A DNA stretch of 64,000 bases from Paraburkholderia aromaticivorans (GTDB taxonomy: Bacteria > Pseudomonadota > Gammaproteobacteria > Burkholderiales > Burkholderiaceae). The notes under the pieces are model-generated. The model saw nothing but the letters and a program-made list of their open reading frames with translations. It made no database searches and had not been told where the DNA came from. Of the stretch, positions 7,119 through 15,646 are shown piece by piece; the stretch's first letter is position 1, and every line of letters starts with the position of its first letter. The stretch spans positions 2,294,001-2,358,000 of the forward strand of contig NZ_CP051516.1 of NCBI RefSeq assembly GCF_012689525.1, given 5' to 3'. The position numbers were made by a program, and so were the translations under genes.

Positions 7119-8408
7119 ATGGATACGCCCACCCACGAACCAGTCAAGCAGCCGACCCGCCCAAAACTTCTGCAGGTGATGGGCCCCGGCCTCATCACCG
7201 GCGCATCGGACGACGATCCGAGCGGTATCGCGACGTATTCGCAGGTCGGCGCGCAATTCGGCTATGGCCTCGCGTGGACACTCCTGCTCAGCTATCCGTT
7301 GATGGCCGCGATCCAGGAGATCAGCGCGCGCATTGGGCGGGTCACCGGCAGCGGCATCGCCGGCAATCTGCGTGAGTACTATCCGCGCTGGTTATCGACC
7401 AGCGTAGTCGGGTTGCTGCTCGTCGCAAATATCATCAACCTGGGTGCGGACCTCGGCGCAATGGGCGCTGCGCTCAAGCTGCTGATCTCAGGCCCCGCAC
7501 TACTCTATGTGAGCGGATTCGGGCTGCTGTCGGTGGTGCTGGAAGTGTTCACGCGCTATGCACGCTATGTGTCGGTTCTGAAATGGCTGTGCCTGTCATT
7601 GTTCAGCTACGTAATCTGCGCCTTTGTCGTCAAGGTTCCGTGGGACCAGGTGGGCTGGGCAGTCTTATTGCCGCCGCTATCCATCCAGCCGGATTACCTC
7701 GTCGCCATCGTCGCGGTCATGGGCACGACAATCAGCCCCTATCTGTTTTTCTGGCAGGCAGAGCAGGAAGTTGAAGACGAAAAGGAACGACCCGGCGCGC
7801 ATCCGTTAACCCACGCGCCATGGGAAGCGTCCGCGGAGTTCGCGCGGATTCGCATCGACACCTACCTCGGCATGGCGCTCTCAAATGTGATCGCGTTCTT
7901 CATCGTGGTGACGACGGCGACGACTTTGCATGCGCACGGGCTCATTGATATTCAGACTTCGGCTCAGGCCGCGGAAGCGCTGCGTGCCATAGCAGGACCA
8001 TTCACGTTCGTTGTGTTCGCCGCCGGCATTATCGGCACCGGCTTGTTGACACTGCCTGTGCTGGCCGGATCAGGTGCCTATGCGGTGGGCGAATTGTTCG
8101 CATGGCGAGTGGGCCTTGCGCGCCTGCCGTCGCAGGCGAAGGCGTTCTATGGCGTGATCGCCGTGGCGACGGCAATCGGTGCCGGCCTGAACTTCACATC
8201 AATCGATCCGGTCAAGGCGCTCTACTGGAGCGCAGTCCTCAATGGTATCGTCGCGGTGCCCGTGATGATCGTCATGATGCATCTCTCGATGCGCACTCGC
8301 ATCATGTCCGGTTTTACGCTGCCGCCCGCACTACGTATCCTCGGCTGGATTGCGACCGGCGTGATGGCCGCAACGGTCGTGGCAATGGGTGTCACCTGGC
8401 TTGCGTGA
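7119..8408 (+). CDS. Nramp-like divalent metal transporter, atypical
   Basis: This 429-residue inner-membrane protein has about 11 hydrophobic segments and the Nramp opening (MGPGLITGASDDDPSGIATYS). Classical Nramp proteins carry DPGN in the first helix and MPH in the sixth. Here the first reads DPSG (Asp33 kept, Asn replaced by Gly36), and the sixth-helix region reads VAVMGTTISPYLFFWQAEQE without the MPH motif. The family role is proton-coupled uptake of Mn or Fe, but these changes leave the substrate open; proteins lacking the Met can favour harder ions. CAGGAG lies 12 bases before the start. A partial GGTACGG match at 7083-7089 is too weak to call an operator. Confidence 0.85.
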   Translation: MDTPTHEPVKQPTRPKLLQVMGPGLITGASDDDPSGIATYSQVGAQFGYGLAWTLLLSYPLMAAIQEISARIGRVTGSGIAGNLREYYPRWLSTSVVGLLLVANIINLGADLGAMGAALKLLISGPALLYVSGFGLLSVVLEVFTRYARYVSVLKWLCLSLFSYVICAFVVKVPWDQVGWAVLLPPLSIQPDYLVAIVAVMGTTISPYLFFWQAEQEVEDEKERPGAHPLTHAPWEASAEFARIRIDTYLGMALSNVIAFFIVVTTATTLHAHGLIDIQTSAQAAEALRAIAGPFTFVVFAAGIIGTGLLTLPVLAGSGAYAVGELFAWRVGLARLPSQAKAFYGVIAVATAIGAGLNFTSIDPVKALYWSAVLNGIVAVPVMIVMMHLSMRTRIMSGFTLPPALRILGWIATGVMAATVVAMGVTWLA

Positions 8409-8418
8409 GGGAACTGCC

Positions 8419-8730
8419 CTATCGCCTCGGATACTGCGCTCGCAAGGCTGCGATTTCATCGAGCAGATCGAGTGCGAGCGCGATGCCCGCAGCGTTGATC
8501 TCGAGATCCTGCGCGAGATGGCGAGCCTTGCGGGCGCGGCGCAATGAGACCCCGTCAAAGTGCGGGCCATCTTCCTCGCTGACGAATTTAGGCTCAATCG
8601 CGCCTTGCTCTATCCATTCAACGAGCTGAACTTCAGAAGCGCCGGACACTCGGCACAATTCGAGTAGCGTGAACTCCACCTGCTCCTCGACGATCAGGCA
8701 TTCGAGCCAGGCACTGCGCGATTTGTTCAC
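8419..8730 (-). CDS. cbpM: CbpM-like chaperone modulator (MerR-type fold)
   Basis: This 103-residue protein resembles CbpM, which binds the J-domain of CbpA and blocks its stimulation of DnaK. It has the expected size, a MerR-like helix-turn-helix ([20 protein letters not shown], about residues 20-39) and the conserved C-terminal helix ([20 protein letters not shown]). Its start overlaps the stop of the J-domain gene by four bases (8727-8730), the translational coupling seen in cbpA-cbpM pairs. It is the last gene of the minus-strand gad operon. Confidence 0.85.
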   Translation of the reverse strand: MNKSRSAWLECLIVEEQVEFTLLELCRVSGASEVQLVEWIEQGAIEPKFVSEEDGPHFDGVSLRRARKARHLAQDLEINAAGIALALDLLDEIAALRAQYPRR

Positions 8731-9770
8731 GATGTTTCACCTGAAAAATGCGCGCGCGGGTCGAAGTCGCATGCCTGTCGTAGAGTCTCGTAAGCCGCGC
8801 GGGCCTGCTCGCTGTCAGCCGGCGGCAGAACGATGTTCAATTGCGCATAGAGGTCGCCCGCTGTACCGGTCGGACCGCTCGCTGGGATTCCCTTGCCTTT
8901 CAGGCGCAAGCGTCGGCCTCCGCTGGAATCTTTGGGTATGGCTATTTCGACGGCGCCGTCGGGCGTCGGCACGGTAACGCGCGCGCCAAGTGCCGCCTCC
9001 CAAGGTGCGACCGGTACGACGATCGTCACATCGCGGCCATCGACGCTGAAAAGTCCATGCTGGCGCAACGCGATTTCCAGGTACAGATCTCCAGCGCGCC
9101 CTTCTCCGAAGCCCACCCCCCCTTGGCCGGCAAGCCGCAAGTGCTGCCCACCGTGCACGCCCTTCGGAATGGAGACATCAAGCGTCCGCGACTTCAGCAT
9201 GGCACGGCCGCTTGCATCGAGTACTGGCGTCTCCAGCGAAATCGTGCGCCGTGCCCCACGATAGGTATCCTTCAGATCGATCACCACTTTGGCATGGTGG
9301 TCCTGGCCCGGAGCGGAGTACGGCACACCACCATAGCCATCCTCCATCTCTTGCGCAGTTGCGCCGTCATGAGCGGCGCCGGCAGTGCGCCGGGCGCGTT
9401 TTGTCGAGGCTCGGCCACCACCGGCATGTTCACCGCGAAAAAGTGTCTCGAAGAGTTCGCTGAAGCGTGCATCCTCGGCTCCGCTGTCGCCCGCGCCGCT
9501 GAATTCGAAGCCTTCGTCCCACTGCGGCGGCGGCTGGAACTCCTGACCATTGCGCCACTGGTCGCCCATCCGGTCGTAGGCCGCACGCTTTTCCGTGTCT
9601 TTGAGCACGCCATACGCTTCGCCAACCTCCTTGAAGCGGGGCTCCGCGTCGTCGAGTTTGCTCAGGTCCGGGTGATATTTGCGAGCGAGCTTGCGATACG
9701 TACGCCTGATATCGTCCTGCGTCGCGTTGCGCGGCAATCCCAGCACTTCGTAATAGTCTTTGTATTTCAT
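8727..9770 (-). CDS. cbpA: CbpA-like DnaJ family co-chaperone
   Basis: This 347-residue co-chaperone has an N-terminal J-domain (residues 4-70) with the HPD motif at His33-Asp35, which stimulates the ATPase of DnaK. A Gly/Gln-rich linker follows, and then two DnaJ C-terminal substrate-binding barrels ([16 protein letters not shown] and [16 protein letters not shown]). The cysteine-rich zinc finger of true DnaJ is absent, which places it with CbpA. It is 33 bp downstream of the GABA antiporter gene and overlaps cbpM, so it is probably expressed with the glutamate decarboxylase system. The linker is longer than in Escherichia coli CbpA. Confidence 0.9.
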   Translation of the reverse strand: MKYKDYYEVLGLPRNATQDDIRRTYRKLARKYHPDLSKLDDAEPRFKEVGEAYGVLKDTEKRAAYDRMGDQWRNGQEFQPPPQWDEGFEFSGAGDSGAEDARFSELFETLFRGEHAGGGRASTKRARRTAGAAHDGATAQEMEDGYGGVPYSAPGQDHHAKVVIDLKDTYRGARRTISLETPVLDASGRAMLKSRTLDVSIPKGVHGGQHLRLAGQGGVGFGEGRAGDLYLEIALRQHGLFSVDGRDVTIVVPVAPWEAALGARVTVPTPDGAVEIAIPKDSSGGRRLRLKGKGIPASGPTGTAGDLYAQLNIVLPPADSEQARAAYETLRQACDFDPRAHFSGETS

Positions 9771-9803
9771 ATCGAAGACCTATGGGAGCGGCCGAGCGCG
9801 CAG

Positions 9804-11324
9804 CTATTTCAGCGGTGTCACGGCGGGACGAACGAGCGGCGCGCCATGAACGGTCGCCCAGTCGCTGCGGCGCACGTGGTGGATAATCAACGGGATGCCC
9901 GCAAACACAACGATGCCGAGGACGACCAGCCCCGTGTAAAGCCACGGCGAACCGACCGGCAACTGGTCCGGCGGAAAGAACGACACGAGGAAACTGAAGA
10001 GCACTCCAGCAAAGCCGATGCCGGCCGTCAGCCACATGCCGGCTAACCCCCCGGGCACCGTGAAGGGGCGTGGCAAAGCAGGTGCAGAATAGCGCAGCTT
10101 GATCGCCGCCGCGTACATTAACATGTAAGCGATCAGGTAAAGCGCGATCGTCATCGCGGAGATCAGGAAGAACGCGACCGATACATCCTGGATCACGAAG
10201 TAGAAGCACGAAATGACGGTCACGATCAGACCTTGCACCAGCAGAATATGGGTGGGCATACCCTTGCGATTCTTCGCCTGAAGGATCGGCGGTAACTCGC
10301 CCTCATGTGCGGTCTCGAGCAAGCCGCGCGATGGACTGCCGAGCCAGGCCAGCACACCACTGATTGCACCGACGCCGACAAGCAACGACAACGCCGCCAC
10401 AGCCCAGCCCATGTGCCAGATGTCCGTAAGCACGGCACCAAACGCGTCGAACACGCCGGATTGCAGCGAGATCTTCTCGTACGGCAAGATTGCCGCGATC
10501 GGCAATGCGCCAAGTGCGAAGATCAGCACCGAAATCATCGCACCCAGTCCGATGGCCGCCGGATAACCGCGACTCGGGCTGCGCATGTCGATCACATGAA
10601 CCGCTTGCACCTCAACACCGGCAAACAGCAACACGATGCCGGCAAGAAACGAGATCGTGCCGAAGCCGTGAATCGCGGGCCAGAAACGGGCATGGCCATC
10701 CTGGGACAGTGCGGCATCGTTAAGGTGTTGCCAGCCGAGCGGGTGGCCACTGCTGATCCAGTAGCCGAGCAGCGCGAGCAGCACAATGCCCGGCACGATG
10801 GTGCCGATCACGAAGGTCCAGTTGGCGATCCTCGCGAAAACTTCAACGCCTTGCAGCACGACCCACGTGGAAAGCCAGTACGCGACGATGCAGAAGATCC
10901 CGACATAGACACCGTTCTTCGCCAGATCCGGCCGGCCGATCGTATACGCGAGCGCCGCCGCACCAAAGGTCAGCGCCACGGGATACCAGACGACGTTCTG
11001 AATCCACTGCAGCCAGATCGCGAGAAAACCCCAACGTGTGCCGAATGCTTCGGCGACCCACGTATAGATACCCCCGCGCCGGTCGGCAAAAGCGCCGCCC
11101 AGCTCAGCCGAAATCAGCGACGCGGGGATCAGATAGAAAACCACGGTAAACGCGAGATAGACGAACATCGTCATCTCTTCCTTCGCCAGCAAAGGAAGTC
11201 CACGCAGACTCGTGACCACGGCTGCGGCCGTCATCAAGCCGATCGACGTGACACTCAGATATTTACCGCGTTTTGCCGTATTGGTGGCTGGCAACGCGGT
11301 CGCGGCGGTAACGGTGTTATCCAT
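9804..11324 (-). CDS. gadC: APC-family amino acid antiporter, glutamate/GABA type
   Basis: This 506-residue transporter of the APC superfamily has about 12 membrane helices, with a first-helix motif TSLRGLPLLAKEEMT and a GGIYTWVAEAFG segment near residue 85, as in glutamate:GABA exchangers. It begins 27 bp after glutamate decarboxylase on the same strand. That pairing is the main reason for calling it GadC: it would import glutamate and export GABA, consuming an internal proton per cycle. The C-terminal plug of E. coli GadC is not obvious; the last 30 residues are short and basic (HHVRRSDWATVHGAPLVRP). The exact substrate is inferred. Confidence 0.85.
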   Translation of the reverse strand: MDNTVTAATALPATNTAKRGKYLSVTSIGLMTAAAVVTSLRGLPLLAKEEMTMFVYLAFTVVFYLIPASLISAELGGAFADRRGGIYTWVAEAFGTRWGFLAIWLQWIQNVVWYPVALTFGAAALAYTIGRPDLAKNGVYVGIFCIVAYWLSTWVVLQGVEVFARIANWTFVIGTIVPGIVLLALLGYWISSGHPLGWQHLNDAALSQDGHARFWPAIHGFGTISFLAGIVLLFAGVEVQAVHVIDMRSPSRGYPAAIGLGAMISVLIFALGALPIAAILPYEKISLQSGVFDAFGAVLTDIWHMGWAVAALSLLVGVGAISGVLAWLGSPSRGLLETAHEGELPPILQAKNRKGMPTHILLVQGLIVTVISCFYFVIQDVSVAFFLISAMTIALYLIAYMLMYAAAIKLRYSAPALPRPFTVPGGLAGMWLTAGIGFAGVLFSFLVSFFPPDQLPVGSPWLYTGLVVLGIVVFAGIPLIIHHVRRSDWATVHGAPLVRPAVTPLK

Positions 11325-11351
11325 TTCGTGCGCTCCTGTGAAGAGGCGACA

Positions 11352-12737
11352 TCAATCGTGATGGAAGGTAGGGCCGGCAGTCGAATGCGGCACCGGGTTC
11401 TTCGTCAGATGAGCGACGGCGTGTCTGATGTCCTCGAGCAGCATCGCCGCCATGTCGCGGGTCACGCCGCGCCGGATCAACACGCGTTGCACGATGGTCT
11501 CCTCGCGTCTGGCTGGCAGCTTGTACGATGCGATCTGCCAGCCGCGCATGCGTACCTGATCGGACAGATCGAATAGCGTGAAGCCCGCTGTTTCTGGATG
11601 CTTCAGCTTGTAGCAGACAGCCGGCAACGCGCCACGCCCGTCATAAATCATCTCCAGCGCGTCGATCTTCGCAAGACCGTCGGCCAGCGCTTGCGCGGTG
11701 TTGGCGCACTCCTGCTGGATATGTCGATAGCCTTCACGGCCCAGGCGCAGCAGCATGTAGTACTGCGCGATGATCTGTCCGGCCGGCCGGGAGAAATTCA
11801 GCGCAAACGTCGGCATGTCGCCACCCAGATAATCGACCCGGAAGATCAGTTCGTCAGGCAAATCCTGGGTGCTGCGCCAGACTACCCAGCCGACCCCGAG
11901 TGGCGCGAGCCCGTATTTATGACCCGACGCATTGATCGATTTGACGCGCGACACGCTGAAGTCCCATTCGAGGTCCGGTTGAATGAACGGGGCGACGAAG
12001 CCACCGCTGGCCGCATCGACGTGAATCGGAATATCGAGTCCGAGATTGGCTTGCAAGGCGTCGAGTGCGCCTGCCAGCGCCTTCACCGGTTCATAGACGC
12101 AGGTGAAGGTGATGCCGAGTGTGGCGACGACGCCGATCGTGTTCTCGTCGCAATACTCGGCCAGATCTTCCGGCCGCAGTCCGGTCGCGTCGCCGCTGAG
12201 CGGCACCTGGCGCATCTCGACGTCGAAGTACCGGGCGAATTTCGCCCAGCACACTTGCACGGGTCCGCACACGAAGTTCGGCTTGTCAGTCGGCTTGCCT
12301 TGCGCCTCCCTGCGCTTTTTCCACTGCCACTTGAGCGCAAGACCACCGAGCATGCAGGCCTCGCTCGAACCCGTCGTCGAGCAACCGGTGGTCTTCCACG
12401 ACTTCGCGGCGTGCCACAGATCAGCGAGCATATGGACGCAACGCATTTCGATTTCGGCGGTTTGTGGATATTCGTCCTTGTCGATCATATTCTTGTCGAT
12501 CGACAGATCCATCAGACGGCGAACTTCGTCGTCGGCATAAGTGGTACAAAACGTCGCGACGTTCTGCCGTGAGTTGCCGTCCATGAACAATTCGTCGCGC
12601 ACCAGATCGAATACGGCGCGACGGTCTGACGATGCCTCCGGAATCCGGTACTTCGGCAGCGAAGAACCGGAGATCGTCGCGGCGTATTCGTCGGCGACGG
12701 CATCAGGCGTGGGTGGCGGGGACTTGAGAAAGGTCAT
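11352..12737 (-). CDS. gadB: Glutamate decarboxylase
   Basis: This 461-residue PLP enzyme converts glutamate to GABA and CO2 and matches the bacterial GadA/B length. The PLP lysine is Lys274 in SINASGHKYGLAPLG. The phosphate and substrate regions include TTGSSEACMLGGLALKW (about 121-137) and IHVDAASGGFVAP (about 238-250). The C-terminus ends in two His before Asp (PTFHHD), resembling the pH-sensitive C-terminal tail of GadB. It heads a likely operon gadB-gadC-cbpA-cbpM. The best copy of the regional palindrome lies 127 bp upstream, so induction with the stress block is likely. The ribosome site is a GGAG about eight bases before the ATG. Confidence 0.95.
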   Translation of the reverse strand: MTFLKSPPPTPDAVADEYAATISGSSLPKYRIPEASSDRRAVFDLVRDELFMDGNSRQNVATFCTTYADDEVRRLMDLSIDKNMIDKDEYPQTAEIEMRCVHMLADLWHAAKSWKTTGCSTTGSSEACMLGGLALKWQWKKRREAQGKPTDKPNFVCGPVQVCWAKFARYFDVEMRQVPLSGDATGLRPEDLAEYCDENTIGVVATLGITFTCVYEPVKALAGALDALQANLGLDIPIHVDAASGGFVAPFIQPDLEWDFSVSRVKSINASGHKYGLAPLGVGWVVWRSTQDLPDELIFRVDYLGGDMPTFALNFSRPAGQIIAQYYMLLRLGREGYRHIQQECANTAQALADGLAKIDALEMIYDGRGALPAVCYKLKHPETAGFTLFDLSDQVRMRGWQIASYKLPARREETIVQRVLIRRGVTRDMAAMLLEDIRHAVAHLTKNPVPHSTAGPTFHHD

Positions 12738-12863
12738 GGGGTGACACTCCTGACTTTAATTGAGCGCAGCAGGTGCGCGAAGGAGCACCTGAGCGAATGC
12801 AATGGCGACGTCGGGTAGACGGCAAAGGCTCCCACACCCACGGTGCGCGCAGGACCGCTCGAA

Positions 12864-12883
12864 GTCGGTACGGTGCCGTACCG
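12864..12883. promoter_or_regulatory. Regional palindrome, copy C (best match)
   Basis: GTCGGTACGGTGCCGTACCG contains a perfect inverted repeat: CGGTACGG and CCGTACCG separated by TG. It lies 127 bp upstream of gadB and 153 bp upstream of the divergent small-protein gene at 13037. A single site could therefore serve both transcription units. The rest of the 299 bp intergenic region shows no gene. Confidence 0.75.
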
Positions 12884-13036
12884 CACTGCGGCATCCCACG
12901 CGATCTGTTCATTGCATTACGACATTATTGAGCGCAGTCTGGTGCTATTCACTGTGCTGCTTCCGGTCGGTTGTCATGCCGCCGAGATCCTGGCCGGGCC
13001 CAGCGGAGCAAACCGTTCGTCAAGGAACCCGTCATC

Positions 13037-13309
13037 ATGATCATCCCCACCGCGACATACAACGGACACGAGTTACGTGCCTATGCGAGCCAGCAATTCC
13101 CGCCTTTCGGCGATCCGTACGCCAACGGCGCGCGGCGCTTTTCTTCGGTGGTGCGAATCGATACCATTCCGTTGAACGAAGCGGATGCACGACGCTACTC
13201 GACAGTCTTCGACGCAGCGAGCCCCGCCACTTTCAACGATGCGATCGAGCGTGCCATGCAGTTCGGCAAGGACATCGTCGACGGCAAGATCGAGGCTGCG
13301 GCGCTCTGA
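13037..13309 (+). CDS. Small conserved hypothetical protein (90 aa)
   Basis: The 90-residue soluble protein has a beta-rich front (YNGHELRAYASQQFPPFGDP, then RRFSSVVRIDTIPL) and an alpha-helical end (AIERAMQFGKDIVDGKI). No named domain was recognised; similar short proteins appear to accompany universal stress proteins in Burkholderia. The start at 13037 follows AAGGA about ten bases upstream; an upstream frame from 12971 has no ribosome site. It is divergent from gadB across palindrome copy C and 60 bp ahead of a universal stress protein gene. Confidence 0.7.
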   Translation: MIIPTATYNGHELRAYASQQFPPFGDPYANGARRFSSVVRIDTIPLNEADARRYSTVFDAASPATFNDAIERAMQFGKDIVDGKIEAAAL

Positions 13310-13369
13310 ACGTAGGCAAACCACTCCCACGACGGCGCTCTCCGTCCAAACAATTTCTTCGAGGCCGAC

Positions 13370-13894
13370 ATGTATAAACGCATTCTGGTAGCGATCGACG
13401 GCAGCGAGACGTCTGAACACGCGTTCGACAGCGCTCTGCAACTCGCACGCGACAATGGCGCGCAATTGCAGCCGCTCTACGTGGTCGACAACCCCCTGAT
13501 GGCATACGACGCGTCCGGCTACGATCCGACGATCCTGCGCGACGCCTGCATTGAAGAAGGCCAGCGGCTGATGGCGGATGCGCTGGCGCGAATGAAGCAC
13601 GAAAACGTCGCTGGCACACCGCGGATCGTCGACGTCGCGCCGATCGGCGAGGACATCTCGGAACGGATCCGCATTTCGGCCAACGAATTCAATGCGGATC
13701 TGCTGGTGCTCGGCACGCACGGGCGACGGGGTTTCAAGCGTCTGTTCCTGGGCAGCGTGGCCGAACGCGTCGTGCGCAGCGCGAGCCTGCCGGTGTTGCT
13801 GGTCCCGAGCCGGCAAGCGCAAACCACGGTCGCGGAAACCACCAGTCCCGCACACACCGACGTCGCTGCCGCGATGTACGAACTGCCCCGCTAA
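13370..13894 (+). CDS. Universal stress protein (UspA domain, ATP-binding type)
   Basis: This single UspA domain of 174 residues begins YKRILVAIDGSETSEHAF. The nucleotide-binding signature G-x2-G-x9-G-S is present in GTHGRRGFKRLFLGSVAE, so this copy should bind ATP, unlike E. coli UspA itself. A short low-complexity tail of about 25 residues (QAQTTVAETTSPAHTD) follows the domain. It is probably cotranscribed with the small gene ahead and converges on the alcohol dehydrogenase gene. A second family member lies at 47657. Confidence 0.92.
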   Translation: MYKRILVAIDGSETSEHAFDSALQLARDNGAQLQPLYVVDNPLMAYDASGYDPTILRDACIEEGQRLMADALARMKHENVAGTPRIVDVAPIGEDISERIRISANEFNADLLVLGTHGRRGFKRLFLGSVAERVVRSASLPVLLVPSRQAQTTVAETTSPAHTDVAAAMYELPR

Positions 13895-13907
13895 TGGCGG
13901 CCCATGC

Positions 13908-13930
13908 ATCGCGGCGAGCTAAGCCGCGAT
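13908..13930. terminator. Hairpin between converging genes
   Basis: ATCGCGGC and GCCGCGAT form a perfect 8 bp stem around a 7-base loop. The hairpin sits between the stop of the universal stress protein gene and the last codons of the alcohol dehydrogenase gene. It has no T-run on either strand, so it is at best a weak bidirectional terminator. Confidence 0.4.
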
Positions 13931-14956
13931 GATCACCTTGAGCGCGCGGGTGTCGGCCGCGTGCGCAAAGGTTTCATACGCATCGAGGATCTGCTCGAAT
14001 GTGAAGCGATGGGTGATCAGAAGTTTGGGATCGAGCCTGCCGGAGCGCAACGTCTCCAGCAGCATCGGCGTGCTCACGGTATCGACCAGCCGCGTGGTGA
14101 TCGTGATGTTCCGGTCCCACAGATGCTCCAGATGAAGATCCACCTTCACGCCATGCACGCCGACGTTGGCAATCGTGCCGCCCGGCGCGATGATCTCCTC
14201 GCACAATTCGAAGGTGGCGGGAATGCCCACCGCTTCGACGGCAGTATCGACGCCACGCCCGGAGGTGAGCTTCATGATCGCCTTCACTGCGTTGCCGTCC
14301 GCGCTGTTGATCACCGCGGTCGCACCGAAACGCTTCGCGGTCTCCAGCCGGTTGTCGTCCAGATCGACCATGATGATTTCGGCAGGCGAATAGAAACGGG
14401 CCGTGAGCAACGCCGCGAGTCCGATCGGCCCGCTGCCGACGATAGCCACCGTACTGCCGGGTTCAACCTTGCCATTGAGCACGCCGCATTCGAAACCCGT
14501 CGGCAGGATATCGCTCAGCATCACGAGCGCTTCTTCGTCGGCGTTGTCGGGAATGCGGTAAAGACTGGTATCCGCATGCGGGATCCGGACGAATTCGGCC
14601 TGCGTGCCGTCGATCTTGTTGCCGAGAATCCAGCCGCCGCTCACACAATGGGAATACATCTGCTTGCGGCAATACTCGCACTTGCCGCAAGCACTGATGC
14701 ATGAGATGAGAACGCGCTCACCCGGCTTGAACGTGGTCACGCCCGGCCCCACCTCGTCGATGACGCCCGTGCCTTCATGCCCGAGCACCCGACCCGGCTG
14801 GCAGGTCGCGACATCGCCCTTGAGAATGTGCAGGTCTGTTCCGCAGATCGTCGTCTTGCTGATTTTGACGATGGCGTCGGTGGCCGCGTCGATCACCGGT
14901 TTGGGACGGTCTTCTACCGCTTTCTTGCCAGGGCCAAGATAAACAAGTGCTTTCAT
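13919..14956 (-). CDS. Zinc-dependent alcohol dehydrogenase (MDR family)
   Basis: This 345-residue medium-chain dehydrogenase interconverts alcohols and aldehydes or ketones with NAD(P). The catalytic zinc site includes Cys in KTTICGTDLHI and GRVLGHEGTGVI. The structural zinc site is CGKCEYCRKQMYSHC, with the Cys spacing 2-2-7. The cofactor loop is VAIVGSGPIGLAAL, followed by an acidic residue in IMVDLDDNR, which favours NAD. The start at 14956 follows GGAG; the longer frame to 15004 has no ribosome site. Palindrome copy D lies 121 bp upstream, so it probably belongs to the same low-oxygen or stress regulon and may dispose of reducing power. Confidence 0.9.
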   Translation of the reverse strand: MKALVYLGPGKKAVEDRPKPVIDAATDAIVKISKTTICGTDLHILKGDVATCQPGRVLGHEGTGVIDEVGPGVTTFKPGERVLISCISACGKCEYCRKQMYSHCVSGGWILGNKIDGTQAEFVRIPHADTSLYRIPDNADEEALVMLSDILPTGFECGVLNGKVEPGSTVAIVGSGPIGLAALLTARFYSPAEIIMVDLDDNRLETAKRFGATAVINSADGNAVKAIMKLTSGRGVDTAVEAVGIPATFELCEEIIAPGGTIANVGVHGVKVDLHLEHLWDRNITITTRLVDTVSTPMLLETLRSGRLDPKLLITHRFTFEQILDAYETFAHAADTRALKVIIAA

Positions 14957-15076
14957 TGTCGTGCACTCCGGTTGCTTTGGATCTGTCCTCACACAGCGAC
15001 GCATGTTTGTTCGCGCGCTTGAACTGACGCGCGCCTGTCATCGCCTGAAGCCACTCTGCCGTGCCTCCTGGAAAAA

Positions 15077-15115
15077 GTCGGTACGGTGGCGGACCGCGTG
15101 CGACACCGTACCGAC
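15077..15115. promoter_or_regulatory. Regional palindrome, copy D with an extra inverted half-site
   Basis: GTCGGTACGGTGGCGGACCG at 15077-15096 matches the consensus except for one base. CACCGTACCGAC at 15104-15115 is the exact reverse complement of its first 12 bases (15077-15088). The region is thus a 12 bp perfect inverted repeat with a 15 bp spacer that also contains the degenerate inner half-site. It lies 121 bp upstream of the alcohol dehydrogenase start. Confidence 0.65.
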
Positions 15116-15225
15116 ATTGCGCCAGCGTGCGAGCAACATGTTTTAACGCTATCGGGCAGTGTGGCGAAGCAACGCATCCGTCTGGGTTCACACTCCTGCA
15201 CTGCCCTCACCTACATGTCGACCTG

Positions 15226-15646
15226 ATGAGCACACCGCAACTTCGCTCCGCTCGCACCCCGCTGATGCCGGGAAGCGGCGCGTTGCTGCCGAAGCCGGTG
15301 CCTGCCGCCGAGACCGGCCTCGTGCATATTGCTCCCGGGCTTCTCGGCAAAACATCGCGGCTGCGCTCACTCATGTTCTGGATCGTCGGACTGATGGGCT
15401 TTATCGCCGTTCCCGCCGCTTTGGGTCGTGTTCGTGAGCTTCATCATCGCGTCGATGGTGGCCACCATCGGTCCGATTCCGGTCGGCCTGGGGACCTTCG
15501 AAGCCACCTCCGTGGGGATGCTGAGTTTGCTTGGCGTGTCGGTGGAAGCGGCGCTCGCCGCCACCCTTCTGTGGCGTGCCCTGACCTTCTGGCTGCCGAT
15601 GCTGCCCGACATCTGGTTGGCACGTCGCGAGATACGGCGCCGTTAG
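15226..15646 (+). pseudogene. Flippase-like (YbhN/UPF0104) membrane protein, internally deleted
   Basis: Two ends of one gene appear to be joined. From the ATG at 15226 the first frame gives a soluble head and the first membrane helix (SRLRSLMFWIVGLMGFIAV). Near 15418 the sense continues in the next frame as PLWVVFVSFIIASMVATIGP and then GLGTFEATSVGMLSLLGVS, the C-terminal region of the lysylphosphatidylglycerol-synthase transmembrane family. It reaches a stop at 15646. Intact members are over 300 residues, so roughly 200 or more codons of the middle seem lost. The last four bases overlap the convergent gene at 15643. Confidence 0.7.

Noticed and set aside
10305..11576. A 423-codon open frame antisense to gadC
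   Set aside because: It is the opposite-strand shadow of a strongly coding high-GC gene, with Arg/His/Asp-rich low-complexity composition and no family features.
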